Shown here in pieces: positions 1 through 9,624 of a DNA stretch of 64,000 nt. The position numbers were made by a program, and so were the translations under genes. Each line of letters begins with the position of its first letter. The first letter of the stretch is position 1. The notes beneath the pieces are model-generated. The model saw nothing but the letters and a program-made list of their open reading frames with translations, was not told the origin of the DNA and ran no database searches. This stretch comes from Marinobacterium jannaschii DSM 6295 (GTDB lineage Bacteria; Pseudomonadota; Gammaproteobacteria; Pseudomonadales; Balneatricaceae), in the NCBI RefSeq assembly GCF_000620085.1, contig NZ_JHVJ01000022.1, positions 62,001 to 126,000 of the forward strand. Direction: 5' to 3'.

Positions 1-608
1 TGACCCGTAATCTGAGCAGACAGGAAGAACGCCGGTACGGTGAATGCCAGGATCAGTACACAGTACTGTGCAACCTGAGTGTAGGTAATACCTTTCATAC
101 CACCCAGTACAGCGTAGAAGAACACGATCGCCATACCGAGGATAACACCGGTATTGATATCAACGTGCAGGTAACGGGAGAACACGATACCAACACCACG
201 CATCTGACCCGCTACATAAGTGAAGGAGATTACGATGGTGCAGACTACGGCGATAGTACGTGCAGTGCTGGAGTAGTAACGGTCACCGACGAAGTCAGGC
301 ACTGTGAACTTACCGAACTTACGCAGGTAAGGTGCCAGCAGCAGTGCCAGCAGTACGTAACCACCGGTCCAGCCCATCAGGTAGGCAGAACCGTCGCGGC
401 CGATGAAGGAGATCAGACCAGCCAGGGAGATAAATGACGCAGCTGACATCCAGTCAGCAGCAGTCGCCATACCGTTGGCGATTGGCGGAACACCACCACC
501 CGCAACGTAGAACTCTTTAGTGGAACCTGCACGCGCCCAGATCGCAATAGCGATATAGAGTACGAAGGACCCCCCAATAAACAGATATGTAAGCAAGTCG
601 AGACTCAT
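1..608 (-). CDS. Sodium:solute symporter, large subunit (partial, C-terminus beyond left edge)
   Basis: The first 202 residues of an SSS-family (sodium:solute symporter) permease read from an ATG at 608 to the window edge without a stop. The protein begins [14 protein letters not shown] and shows hydrophobic helices separated by family features such as [35 protein letters not shown] and [10 protein letters not shown], typical of the ActP/VC_2705-like branch. It lies 33 bp downstream of a DUF4212 gene on the same strand, and DUF4212 proteins are the usual small partner of this subfamily. Divergent neighbours are the CrbS/CrbR acetate-sensing system and acs, so acetate or another short-chain carboxylate is the likely substrate; that is inference from context. 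The missing C-terminal part prevents a full check. Confidence 0.9.
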   Translation of the reverse strand, partial: MSLDLLTYLFIGGSFVLYIAIAIWARAGSTKEFYVAGGGVPPIANGMATAADWMSAASFISLAGLISFIGRDGSAYLMGWTGGYVLLALLLAPYLRKFGKFTVPDFVGDRYYSSTARTIAVVCTIVISFTYVAGQMRGVGIVFSRYLHVDINTGVILGMAIVFFYAVLGGMKGITYTQVAQYCVLILAFTVPAFFLSAQITG

Positions 609-641
609 AGCAATGCCGTCCTCAAGGATTTGTTATTGTTG

Positions 642-902
642 TTATTCATGAACGTCATATTTTTCGTCGAGCTTATTCATGCTGGCTACATAAGCCCAGA
701 TAATGCCGACGAAAACGAAGATAGAACCCTGCTGACCAAACCAGAATCCCAGCGGGAAGCCGAAGAACTGAATTTCGTTAAGCTGTTCTACAAAGAGGAC
801 ACCGCAGCCATATGATACGACGAACCATATTGCGAGGTAGCCCATAATAATACGCAAATTCTCACGCCAGTAAGCTTGCGCCTGTTCATTGCTGATTGAC
901 AT
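642..902 (-). CDS. DUF4212 symporter small subunit
   Basis: An 86-residue membrane protein with two hydrophobic segments (about residues 18-38 and 58-76) and the aromatic DUF4212 pattern around FFGFPLGFWFGQQGS. The N-terminal motif AYWRENLRI is also typical. Members of this family are encoded immediately upstream of SSS permeases and are thought to be accessory subunits. The ATG at 902 is preceded by an AAGGATGG ribosome-binding site. It is the first gene of a two-gene unit with the permease and is transcribed divergently from the sensor kinase gene at 1176. Confidence 0.9.
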   Translation of the reverse strand: MSISNEQAQAYWRENLRIIMGYLAIWFVVSYGCGVLFVEQLNEIQFFGFPLGFWFGQQGSIFVFVGIIWAYVASMNKLDEKYDVHE

Positions 903-930
903 GGCACCATCCTTAATTTTTTTTATGATC

Positions 931-1049
931 GAATTGGTGAAAGTTGACAGCTAGAGACTAACAGAGCGACTACGCAAACAAAGCTCAACTTTAGTCTCAT
1001 CCAACTGTCGACAATTCAATGGTTTAACTAAACCGGTGTAATAACACCG
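931..1049. promoter_or_regulatory. Divergent promoter region rich in dyad symmetry (symporter/crbS)
   Basis: The 273-bp gap between the symporter unit and crbS holds a nested imperfect inverted repeat centred near 974-976: GAATTG (931-936) with CAATTC (1012-1017), AGTTG (942-946) with CAACT (1002-1006), and GAGACTAA (954-961) with TTAGTCTC (991-998). Two shorter perfect palindromes follow, GGTTTAACTAAACC (1021-1034) and CGGTGTAATAACACCG (1034-1049). This density suggests protein-binding sites controlling both transcription units. Which regulator binds is not visible; CrbR is a natural candidate. Confidence 0.45.
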
Positions 1050-1175
1050 ATCTCAGGCTTAAAATAGGTAAGGGCTTGGATTTCAACAAGCTATACAAAG
1101 GTCTTAGGAGAGCTGCAGGGCGCTTATTATGCAGTTTATCCGGGCGGGTCTTTAACTAAGGGATAATGTGTCGAC

Positions 1176-4100
1176 ATGCTTTCAGGCTGGAATATGATTC
1201 TCATCTCGCTCGGTTATGTCGGGCTGTTATTTGCCATCGCATACTATGGAGATAAAAACCCAGCGGCCCATAAACGCATTGGTAAGCCGGTTATCTATTC
1301 TCTATCTCTGGCGGTGTACTGCTCTTCCTGGACCTTTTACGGAGCGGTTGGACGTGCTTCTACCTCAGGCTGGGAGTTTCTGGCCACCTATATCGGCCCG
1401 GTGATTGTCTTTATTCTTGGCTGGCAGGTGATTGAAAAGATTATCCTTGTCTCAAAGCAGCAGAACATCACTACTATCGCGGACTTTATCTCCTCCCGCT
1501 ATGGTAAAAGCCAGTCACTGGCGGTACTGGTCACTATAATCGCCGTCACCGGCACCATTCCCTATATCGCCATGCAGCTCAAAGCGGTGGCAATCAGCTT
1601 CAATGCCCTGACCAGCGGCTCCGAAAGCGCCCTGAGTGCAGGCAGCGACACCGCTCTCTTTGTGGCCATGCTGATGGCTGCATTCACCGTACTGTTTGGT
1701 ACCCGTCATATCGATGCCACCGAACACCATGAAGGCCTGGTGCTGGCTATCGCCTTTGAATCCCTGATCAAGCTGACCGCATTTATCGCCGTCGGCCTGT
1801 TCGTGACGCTGGAGATCTTCGATGGCTTTGAAGATCTGCTGTTTAACGTCAGCAACCAGCTCAGCTATAACGAAAACTTTGGCAGCCTCTGGCAAGACAG
1901 TTTTTTGACGGAAACCCTGCTGGCCTGCGCCGCCATCATCTGCCTTCCGCGTCAATTTCATGTCACCATTGTTGAAAACACTGACGCCCGCGATCTGCGG
2001 ATCGCCCGCTGGCTGTTTCCGCTCTATATGATCCTGCTGGCCACCTTCGTATTACCGATCTCCACCGCCGGTATGATGATGCTGCATCCCGAAGGGATCG
2101 ACGCTGACACCTTCGTACTGATGCTGCCTCTGGGGGCTGGCTATGAGTCACTCGCCGCCTTCGCATTCCTCGGCGGCCTGTCTGCGGCGACCGGCATGGT
2201 TATCGTCGCGACCATAACCCTGGCAACCATGGTCAGTAATGATATCGCCATGCCACTTTTGCTGCGTATATCCTGGCTGAAACTGTCTGAGAATAAAGAC
2301 CTTGGTGCCATGCTGCTGCGTATCCGGCGCATCACCATCGTCTGCCTGATGCTGCTGGCCTATTTCTACTACCGTATTCTCGGCGATGAAGCGGCTCTGG
2401 CATCCTTTGGCCTGCTGGCCTTCGCGGCCGCCAGCCAGTTCCTGCCGGCAATTATCGGTGGCATATTCTGGAAGACCGGCACCCGAACCGGCGTCCTTGC
2501 CGGCATGATTGGCGGCTTTGCCCTGTGGATATATACCCTGGTGATCCCGGCATTCATTGAAGCCGACATCATTAACGCCAATTTTTTGGCACAGGGACTG
2601 TTTGGTTACAGCTGGCTTGAGCCAACAGCGCTGTTTGGTTTTGACTCACTGGACACACTGAGTCATGGCGTTTTCTGGAGCCTGAGTGTCAATACAGCCC
2701 TCTATATTCTGCTATCCGGTTATTCGGCCCCCCGGCTGGTCGACCGGATTCAGGCCAGCGCTTTTGTCGATGTCTACAGTAAGGATCTGACCGAGACCGC
2801 CACCCAGCAAACCCAGGTTACGGTCGGAGACCTGCAGATGCTGGCCGAGCGCTTTCTTGGCATCAGTCGGACCCAGCATGCCTTCACCGGCTTCGCCCTG
2901 CAGCGTAATGAAGACCCGCCGCTCTCGGGAGACCGCGCAGACTCCGAGCTGATTCAGTTTACTGAACGCCTGCTGGCGGGCGTTATAGGTGCCTCCTCTG
3001 CCCGTATCGTGCTGGCCTCGATTCTGCGGGGTAAAGAGATGCATATCGGTGATGTCGTCACCATCGTCGACGAAGCCTCTCAGGCACTCCGCTTTAACCG
3101 TTCGCTGCTGCAATCCACCATCGAAAACATTTCATTGGGTATCAGCGTGGTCGATCAGCAAATGCGGCTGGTCGCCTGGAACCGCCCTTATATTGAGATG
3201 TTTGAGTATCCCGACGGCCTGATCTGTGTCGGCCGCCCGATAGAGGAAGTTTTCCGTTACAACGCCATCAAGGGGGAATATGGCCCGGGCAACCTGGATG
3301 AACAGGTCGAACGCCGCCTGGCCCTGATTAACTCCGCCGAGCCGCATAGTTACGAACGCTACCGTCCGGATGGCACCGTACTGGAAGTGCGTGGCAATCC
3401 AATGCCGAACGGTGGCTACGTTAACACTTATATGGATATCACCATCCATAAGCGAACCGAAGAGGCGCTGCGGGAAAGTGAACACAATATTCGCATGTAC
3501 ACCGACAATGTACCGGTACTGATTGCCTATCTGGATCCGGATCGCCGCTACCTGTTTGTTAACAAAGCCTACGCCGATACTTTTGGCCTCGACCGCCATA
3601 ACATTGCCGGCCTTCCCTGCTATCGCGTACTGAGCCATCAGGAATACGAGCGCCGCAGTGAACACATCGGCAAAGTACTTCAGGGCTCCCGGCAACGTTT
3701 TGAAACCATGCTACCAACCCGGGATGGCTCAACCCGCTACGCAGAGGTCACTTACATTCCACATATCGGCGAGTACGGCGACGTACTGGGCTACTTTACT
3801 CTCTACCAGGATATTACCGAACGCCGCATCGCCGAACTGGCCCTGCAGGAAACCAACGAAACGCTGGAACAGCGCGTCAAGGAGCGAACCCACGCCCTCT
3901 CCGTCGTTAACAAGGAGCTGCGCAAGGAGAACACCATCCGCGCCCTGATGGAGGATGAGCTACGCCAGGCCAAGTCGGATGCGGATGACGCCAATATCGG
4001 TAAGACCCGCTTCCTAGCTGCGGCCAGTCACGACCTGCTGCAGCCGCTGAATGCGGCCCGGCTGTTTACCTCTGCGCTGGCGCAACAGAGCCACAGCAGC

Positions 4101-5111
4101 GAAACCAACCAGCTGGTGAGTAATCTCGATGGCTCACTGAAGGCCGCAGAGGAGCTGATTACGGCACTACTGGATATATCAAAGCTGGATGCCGGCGCAT
4201 TGGCGCCTTCACTGACCGATTTCAGTATCAGCGACCTGATCAATAACCTGCAGGCGGAATTCACGGCCGTCGCAGCCGATAAAGGCCTGCGCTTCCGCTA
4301 TAAGGACTGCAAAGTCGTATTGCGCTCAGATCAACAGCTGTTACGCCGTATACTGCAGAACTTCCTCTCTAATGCGATTCGCTACACACAGAGTGGCAGC
4401 ATCCTGATGGGCTGCCGTCGTCGCGGTAGCAAGCTGAGAATTGAAGTCTGGGATACCGGCGTAGGCATAGCACCGGATAAGCTGAAGGAAGTGTTTGAAG
4501 AGTTTAAACGGATCGATAATCCAAAACATTCCCAGGTTCAGGGGCTTGGCCTGGGCCTCGCCATCACCGAGCGCATTGCCCGTATGCTGGAACATCGCCT
4601 GGATGTACGCTCCTGGCCAACGCGCGGTACCGTATTCAGCATAGAAGTCCCGTTTGGCGACCCGGCGAAAGCAGTGAAGCCCAAACCGGAGAAGCGGGGC
4701 TGGATTCGCAGCAAGGGCCTCAACGGTATTGAGGCACTCGTCATCGATAATGAACCGAAAATACTGGAAGGGATGTCGGCGTTGCTGAACGGATGGTCCT
4801 GTGATGTCATCACAGCACTGTCAGGTCCGGACGCCCGTGAGCAGCTCGCACAGCGCGAGTCCACACCGGATATCATTCTGGTCGATTACCATCTTTCCGA
4901 GACCTATACCGGCATCATGGCACTCAACGATCTGCAGGATCTGATTCCGCAAGGCACCCCCGCCATCGCCATTACGGCAGATCGCACCGAAGCGGTGAAA
5001 CAGGAAATCTCGGACGCGGGCGTTCACCTGCTAACCAAACCGGTTCGACCCGCAGCCCTTCGCGCCATGATCAACAAGGTAATCGCATCAAGCCGGGCGG
5101 CCGATAAATAA
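1176..5111 (+). CDS. crbS: SSS-fused PAS hybrid sensor histidine kinase CrbS
   Basis: A 1311-residue inner-membrane hybrid kinase. Residues ~1-520 form a multi-helix sodium:solute symporter domain, then a cytoplasmic linker (the STAC-domain position) to ~640, two PAS domains (~640-760 and ~774-890), a coiled coil, a HisKA domain with phosphoacceptor His952 in AAASHDLLQPL, an HATPase domain (N box LSNAIRYT near 1064, VWDTGVGI, GLGLGLAI) and a C-terminal receiver with Asp1237 and Lys1288. This architecture matches CrbS/MxtR kinases, which with CrbR control acetyl-CoA synthetase in Vibrio and Pseudomonas (the acetate switch). Flanking genes agree: a symporter pair upstream, crbR and acs downstream. 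The fused symporter domain may sense or carry acetate. The start is the ATG at 1176. Confidence 0.92.
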   Translation: MLSGWNMILISLGYVGLLFAIAYYGDKNPAAHKRIGKPVIYSLSLAVYCSSWTFYGAVGRASTSGWEFLATYIGPVIVFILGWQVIEKIILVSKQQNITTIADFISSRYGKSQSLAVLVTIIAVTGTIPYIAMQLKAVAISFNALTSGSESALSAGSDTALFVAMLMAAFTVLFGTRHIDATEHHEGLVLAIAFESLIKLTAFIAVGLFVTLEIFDGFEDLLFNVSNQLSYNENFGSLWQDSFLTETLLACAAIICLPRQFHVTIVENTDARDLRIARWLFPLYMILLATFVLPISTAGMMMLHPEGIDADTFVLMLPLGAGYESLAAFAFLGGLSAATGMVIVATITLATMVSNDIAMPLLLRISWLKLSENKDLGAMLLRIRRITIVCLMLLAYFYYRILGDEAALASFGLLAFAAASQFLPAIIGGIFWKTGTRTGVLAGMIGGFALWIYTLVIPAFIEADIINANFLAQGLFGYSWLEPTALFGFDSLDTLSHGVFWSLSVNTALYILLSGYSAPRLVDRIQASAFVDVYSKDLTETATQQTQVTVGDLQMLAERFLGISRTQHAFTGFALQRNEDPPLSGDRADSELIQFTERLLAGVIGASSARIVLASILRGKEMHIGDVVTIVDEASQALRFNRSLLQSTIENISLGISVVDQQMRLVAWNRPYIEMFEYPDGLICVGRPIEEVFRYNAIKGEYGPGNLDEQVERRLALINSAEPHSYERYRPDGTVLEVRGNPMPNGGYVNTYMDITIHKRTEEALRESEHNIRMYTDNVPVLIAYLDPDRRYLFVNKAYADTFGLDRHNIAGLPCYRVLSHQEYERRSEHIGKVLQGSRQRFETMLPTRDGSTRYAEVTYIPHIGEYGDVLGYFTLYQDITERRIAELALQETNETLEQRVKERTHALSVVNKELRKENTIRALMEDELRQAKSDADDANIGKTRFLAAASHDLLQPLNAARLFTSALAQQSHSSETNQLVSNLDGSLKAAEELITALLDISKLDAGALAPSLTDFSISDLINNLQAEFTAVAADKGLRFRYKDCKVVLRSDQQLLRRILQNFLSNAIRYTQSGSILMGCRRRGSKLRIEVWDTGVGIAPDKLKEVFEEFKRIDNPKHSQVQGLGLGLAITERIARMLEHRLDVRSWPTRGTVFSIEVPFGDPAKAVKPKPEKRGWIRSKGLNGIEALVIDNEPKILEGMSALLNGWSCDVITALSGPDAREQLAQRESTPDIILVDYHLSETYTGIMALNDLQDLIPQGTPAIAITADRTEAVKQEISDAGVHLLTKPVRPAALRAMINKVIASSRAADK

Positions 5112-5235
5112 CGGCAGCGGCAGCAGGCGAGCTTCATCGGTATCGCCTGCCAGGGCTCAGCGACAGGCAATAAAAGGGCTGTCCATATTGGCTCTACAAT
5201 GCCTGAAGCTATTTCAGGACGGGACAGAGAACAAT

Positions 5236-5265
5236 AAAAAGCCGCTCTGCAAAGAGCGGCTTTTT
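5236..5265. terminator. Bidirectional terminator between crbS and crbR
   Basis: Stem AAAAAGCCGCTCT (5236-5248), loop GCAA, and the perfect complement at 5253-5265. A-rich and T-rich flanks allow it to work for both convergent genes. Confidence 0.85.
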
Positions 5266-5290
5266 ATCAGGACCTAAAGGCTGAAAACGA

Positions 5291-5956
5291 TCAGCTAAGC
5301 TCAGTTTTTGGCGGCTCTACGCCCAATCGCTGCGCGGCAATAACTGCCTGGGTACGGCTATGTACGCCAAGCTTACGCAGGATCGCTGTAACATGGGCCT
5401 TAATGGTAGCTTCAGAAACATTCAGCTCGTAGGCGATCTGCTTGTTCAGCAAGCCTTCGGTAAGCATCGTCAGCACCCGGAACTGCTGGGGTGTCAGTGC
5501 CGCCAGCGCTTCAGCAAAGCGCTGATCTTCTTCACTCACTTCTCCAAGGTTTTCAGCGACTTCCTGAGGCAGCCACTCTTCACCTTCCAGAACGGCAACG
5601 ATCGCTTCAGAGATCGTATCCAGCGGGGCCGATTTGGGAATAAAGCCCGACGCGCCATAATCGATGGCACGCTTCATCACATGCGGCTCTTCGCTACCGG
5701 AGACAACCACTACCGGAATACTCGGATTCTGTCCACGAAGAAACACCAGTCCGGAAAATCCATTTGTGCCCGGCATATGGATATCCAGCAACACCAGATC
5801 GGCATCCGGATTCTGTTCCACCGCTTCCTGTACAGCCGCAAGGCTATCAGATTCAACAGTTTCTACTCCAGGCACCGCCTGGGCTACAGCCTGCTTCAAT
5901 GCAGCACGAAACAACGGATGGTCATCCGCAATAATTATTTTCTGCGCTAACTGCAT
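5291..5956 (-). CDS. crbR: LuxR/NarL-type response regulator CrbR
   Basis: A 221-residue response regulator: receiver domain (~5-125) with the acidic pair D11/D12, phosphoacceptor D58 in LLDIHMPG and a PKSAP lysine motif, then a LuxR helix-turn-helix (~151-205) with NKQIAYELNVSEATIKAHV. The reading frame extends upstream, but the ATG at 5956 (MQLAQKIIIADD) is preferred because it is preceded by GGGGAG at 8-nt spacing and gives the normal family length. It is convergent with crbS and directly downstream of acs on the same strand, separated by a terminator. CrbR-type regulators activate acs when phosphorylated by CrbS. Confidence 0.9.
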   Translation of the reverse strand: MQLAQKIIIADDHPLFRAALKQAVAQAVPGVETVESDSLAAVQEAVEQNPDADLVLLDIHMPGTNGFSGLVFLRGQNPSIPVVVVSGSEEPHVMKRAIDYGASGFIPKSAPLDTISEAIVAVLEGEEWLPQEVAENLGEVSEEDQRFAEALAALTPQQFRVLTMLTEGLLNKQIAYELNVSEATIKAHVTAILRKLGVHSRTQAVIAAQRLGVEPPKTELS

Positions 5957-6043
5957 GCACTCAGCTCCCCTGTTTGCACTATCCCTTAACGAACGCAAAC
6001 CGCTCCCTGCGGCATTCCTAATCTTCAATAGTACCACCTAATA

Positions 6044-6078
6044 TAAAAAAACTCCCCCCGGTTCACACCGGGGGGAGT
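6044..6078 (-). terminator. Terminator of acs
   Basis: An 11-bp GC-rich stem ACTCCCCCCGG (6051-6061) with CCGGGGGGAGT (6068-6078) and a 6-nt loop. On the minus strand it is followed by a run of seven T, so it ends acs transcription before crbR. Confidence 0.88.
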
Positions 6079-6101
6079 TACTTTTACGTCAAGGTACGAA
6101 A

Positions 6102-8057
6102 TTAACCTTTACGGTTCATGCGGTTATCGATCAGGTCATCAACTACCGTCGGGTCAGCCAGGGTAGAAGTATCACCCAGGGCACCGAAATCATCCTCGGC
6201 AATCTTACGCAGGATACGGCGCATGATCTTACCAGAGCGGGTTTTCGGCATACCCGGTGCAAACTGAATCAGATCCGGAGAGGCAATCGGGCCGATTTCG
6301 GCACGAACCCAGTTACGCAGCTCCTTCATCAGCTCATCAGACTGTTCGTAACCGGCCTGCAGAGTGACATACACATAGATGCCCTGGCCTTTAATGTCAT
6401 GCGGATAGCCCACTACGGCTGCTTCGGCTACCGCCTCGTGCGCCACCAGTGCGGATTCCACTTCAGCCGTACCCATGCGGTGGCCGGAGACATTGATCAC
6501 GTCATCGACACGACCAGTGATCCAGTAGTAACCATCTTCATCGCGGCGGGCACCATCACCGGTGGTATAAACACCCTTGAATGAAGAGAAGTAGGTCTGG
6601 ATATAGCGCTCGTGATCGCCCCAGATAGAACGCGCCTGGGAAGGCCAGGAATCAGTGATAACCAGGTTGCCGTCAACTGCACCTTCCAGAGTATTGCCTT
6701 CGTTATCCAGCAGCGCAGGCTGTACACCAAAGAACGGACGGGTAGCAGAGCCCGGCTTAGTCGCGGTAGCGCCCGGTAGCGGAACAATCATGATGCCGCC
6801 GGTTTCAGTCTGCCACCAGGTATCAACAATCGGGCATTTCTCAGATCCGACAATGCGGTTATACCACTCCCAGGCTTCAGGGTTGATCGGCTCGCCCACA
6901 GAGCCCAGTACGCGCAGGGAAGAGAGATCAGCATCACCCAGCACGTCCTCACCCTGCTGCATCAGGGCACGGATCGCAGTCGGAGCCGTGTAGAACTGGT
7001 TAACCTTGTGCTTCTCGATCACGCGGCCAAAGCGGCTGTTGTCCGGGTAGCTTGGCACACCTTCGAACATCAGGGTGGTTGCGCCGTTCGCCAGCGGGCC
7101 GTAAACGATATAGGAGTGACCGGTGACCCAGCCCACATCGGCAGTACACCAGTAGATATCACCCTCTTTGTAGTCAAACACGTACTCATGGGTCATGGAT
7201 GCATAAACCATGTATCCACCGGTAGTGTGTTTCAGGCCTTTAGGTGCACCGGTAGAGCCGGAGGTATAAAGGATAAACAGCGGCGCTTCCGCTTCCATCT
7301 CTTCAGCCGGACACTCCGCAGAGGCTTTGGCAACCAGCTCTTCATACCACTTATCACGGCTGCTATCCCAGATAACATCCTGATCAACACGCTTAACCAC
7401 TACCACGCTGCTCACGCAGGCCGCAGCCGCGGCGTTCTCCAGCGCCTTATCAACATTCTCTTTCAGAGGGACAACTTTACCGCCGCGCAGGGAGTAATTG
7501 GAGGTTACAACCACCTTAGAGTTAGCGCCTTCGATACGGGCTGCCAGGGCTTCAGGCGAGAAACCACCGAATACGATGGAGTGCACAGCACCGATACGGG
7601 CACAGGCCAGCATCGCCACAGCGGCTTCAGGGATCATAGGCATGTAAAGGGTAACGACATCGCCCTTCTCAACGCCTTCTGATTTCAGGGCATTAGCGAA
7701 GCGGGATACACGCTCGTGCAGGTCACGATAAGTGATGGATTCGGACTCACTCGGGTCATCACCTTCCCAGATGATGGCTACCTGGTCGCCCCGGGTTTCC
7801 AGATGACGGTCCAGACAGTTGTAGGCCGCGTTCAGCGTGCCATCTTCAAACCAGCGTATATCCACATTATGTGGATCGAATGAGGTGTTCTTAACCTTGC
7901 TGTACGGCTTAAACCAGTCAATACGCTTGCCGTGCTCGCCCCAGAAAGCATCAGGGTTCTCAACCGACTGCGTATACATCTCTTCGTACTTAGCGTTATC
8001 AATGTGCGCTGCTGCAGCGAACTCCGGCTGTACCGGATATACCTTTACTTCACTCAT
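6102..8057 (-). CDS. acs: Acetyl-CoA synthetase (AMP-forming)
   Basis: A 651-residue enzyme that activates acetate with ATP and CoA to acetyl-CoA via acetyl-AMP. Visible motifs are the N-terminal ACAS segment, the P-loop [11 protein letters not shown], the WWQTETGG motif, [20 protein letters not shown], and near the C-terminus PKTRSGK with K610, the lysine that is reversibly acetylated in characterised Acs enzymes. Length is as expected for Acs. It belongs with crbS/crbR in an acetate-use locus. A CobB-like deacetylase that could reactivate such an enzyme is encoded at 12930. The 174-bp upstream gap contains repeated TTAGAC motifs (see separate entry). Confidence 0.97.
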   Translation of the reverse strand: MSEVKVYPVQPEFAAAAHIDNAKYEEMYTQSVENPDAFWGEHGKRIDWFKPYSKVKNTSFDPHNVDIRWFEDGTLNAAYNCLDRHLETRGDQVAIIWEGDDPSESESITYRDLHERVSRFANALKSEGVEKGDVVTLYMPMIPEAAVAMLACARIGAVHSIVFGGFSPEALAARIEGANSKVVVTSNYSLRGGKVVPLKENVDKALENAAAAACVSSVVVVKRVDQDVIWDSSRDKWYEELVAKASAECPAEEMEAEAPLFILYTSGSTGAPKGLKHTTGGYMVYASMTHEYVFDYKEGDIYWCTADVGWVTGHSYIVYGPLANGATTLMFEGVPSYPDNSRFGRVIEKHKVNQFYTAPTAIRALMQQGEDVLGDADLSSLRVLGSVGEPINPEAWEWYNRIVGSEKCPIVDTWWQTETGGIMIVPLPGATATKPGSATRPFFGVQPALLDNEGNTLEGAVDGNLVITDSWPSQARSIWGDHERYIQTYFSSFKGVYTTGDGARRDEDGYYWITGRVDDVINVSGHRMGTAEVESALVAHEAVAEAAVVGYPHDIKGQGIYVYVTLQAGYEQSDELMKELRNWVRAEIGPIASPDLIQFAPGMPKTRSGKIMRRILRKIAEDDFGALGDTSTLADPTVVDDLIDNRMNRKG

Positions 8058-8180
8058 CGTGATGCCCTTAGCTTGTTTGTTTTAATTATTAGGTTCCCTT
8101 CGCCTCTGGAAGTGCCTTAAATCATCAGAGATAGTGGGCGACCGTTCTGGTTTAGTTTTATACCCAACCACCGCGCCTCC

Positions 8181-8213
8181 TCTAATTAGACATTGGTATA
8201 TCCGGAGTTAGAC
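8181..8213. promoter_or_regulatory. TTAGAC direct repeats upstream of acs
   Basis: Two TTAGAC elements at 8186-8191 and 8208-8213 lie 22 bp apart, two helical turns, about 130-155 bp upstream of the acs start. The first overlaps a perfect palindrome TCTAATTAGA (8181-8190). Related TTAGTC elements occur in the crbS/symporter intergenic region. A regulator site is plausible but not proven. Confidence 0.3.
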
Positions 8214-8231
8214 CATAGTACAGGCTGACTG

Positions 8232-9605
8232 TCAGTGCTTACCTAACAGCCGGTCCAGATCCAGTCCCGCCTCACGCATTTTTGCCAGCTTATAGCGCAG
8301 AGTCCTGGGACTGATACCAAGCTTAGCGGCAGCTTCCTTACGGCTGCCGAACGTTGATTTCAGCGCATCAACGATCAGCTGAAATTCATGCTGGCGCAGA
8401 TCGTCGCCGAGCTGATTGGCCGGATCATCCTCCTCCGTATCCTTTTCCCATCCTGAGGTTTCGACAATCTGCAGGTTATCGGGATTGAGCAACAGATCAC
8501 AGGCCCTGATACAGCTACCGGATTGCAGGATCAGAGCCCGCTGCACAACATTATCCAACTCCCGCACATTGCCCGGCCATTGATGACTCTTCAGTGCCTG
8601 ACAGGCATCTTCGCTCAGCGTCACCGGCGGGCGATTCATCTTATGGCAGTGTTTCGCCAGCAACCGTTCTGTCAGTGGCACTATATCCTCGGCCCGCTCC
8701 CGCAGCGCTTTCCATTGCAGCGGAAAAACGTTGAGCCGGTAATACAAATCCTCACGAAAACGATTCTGGGCCACATACTCTTCCAGCTTGCGGTTACTGG
8801 TTGCCAGCACCCGGACATCCAGCTTAATCAGCTTGCGTCCACCCAGGCGCTCGACTTCCTGCTCCTGCAGTACCCGCAACAGCTTGGCCTGCAGCCCCAG
8901 GTCCATTTCGCTGATCTCATCCAGCAGCAGGGTACCGCCATTGGCCTGCTCAAACTTACCCGGATGGCTGCTGTAAGCGCCGGTAAAAGCACCCTTTTCA
9001 TAGCCGAATAATGTGGCCTCCAGCATATTCTCAGGAATAGCAGCACAGTTAATGGCCACAAACGGCTTATCGGCACGTGCAGAGTGACTGTGAATATAAC
9101 TGGCCAGCACTTCCTTACCGGTTCCGGACTCGCCGGTGATCAGGACGGTAGACTCACTCGCCGCGACCCTTCTGGCCAGTTGCAGCAACTGCTTACTGGC
9201 CGGGTCTTCCGCCACCGGATCGTCCCGCTGGCCTTTTTTAATGGTACCTGATGCAAAGCGCTGGATTGCCTCAATAAGATCCTGCGCAGCGAAAGGTTTC
9301 ATCAGATAATCGACCGCACCTGCACGAATTGCATCAACGGCCTTCTGAATCTGCCCAAACGCGGTGATCAGCATAACGGGTAAACCCGGCTGCAACTGCT
9401 TGATACGGTCCAGCAGCTCATGACCGTCAATGCCCGGCATGTTAACGTCACTGACCACCATATCCACATGGGTTTCAGCCAGCACTTCCAGTGCCGCCTC
9501 GCCGCTTCCTGCCTCTAAAAAATCGATACCGGCAAGCTCCAGCGTATCGCACAGCGCTTCACGCAGCTCCAGGTCATCCTCAACAATCAGTACTCGAATA
9601 GCCAT
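8232..9605 (-). CDS. fleR: Sigma-54-dependent flagellar response regulator FleR/FlrC
   Basis: A 457-residue NtrC-type activator: receiver domain with phosphoacceptor D53 in VVSDVNMPG, AAA+ domain with Walker A GESGTGKE and the sigma-54 contact loop GAFTGA, and a C-terminal Fis-type helix-turn-helix (EAAAKLGISPRTLRYKL). The start at 9605 (MAIRVLIVEDD) has AGGA six bases upstream; upstream codons of the open frame would overlap fleS. It is the last gene of fleQ-fleS-fleR, 19 bp after fleS. The family activates class III (hook and basal body) flagellar genes with RpoN. Confidence 0.93.
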   Translation of the reverse strand: MAIRVLIVEDDLELREALCDTLELAGIDFLEAGSGEAALEVLAETHVDMVVSDVNMPGIDGHELLDRIKQLQPGLPVMLITAFGQIQKAVDAIRAGAVDYLMKPFAAQDLIEAIQRFASGTIKKGQRDDPVAEDPASKQLLQLARRVAASESTVLITGESGTGKEVLASYIHSHSARADKPFVAINCAAIPENMLEATLFGYEKGAFTGAYSSHPGKFEQANGGTLLLDEISEMDLGLQAKLLRVLQEQEVERLGGRKLIKLDVRVLATSNRKLEEYVAQNRFREDLYYRLNVFPLQWKALRERAEDIVPLTERLLAKHCHKMNRPPVTLSEDACQALKSHQWPGNVRELDNVVQRALILQSGSCIRACDLLLNPDNLQIVETSGWEKDTEEDDPANQLGDDLRQHEFQLIVDALKSTFGSRKEAAAKLGISPRTLRYKLAKMREAGLDLDRLLGKH

Positions 9606-9624
9606 GCATTTCCTATCAACAAAT

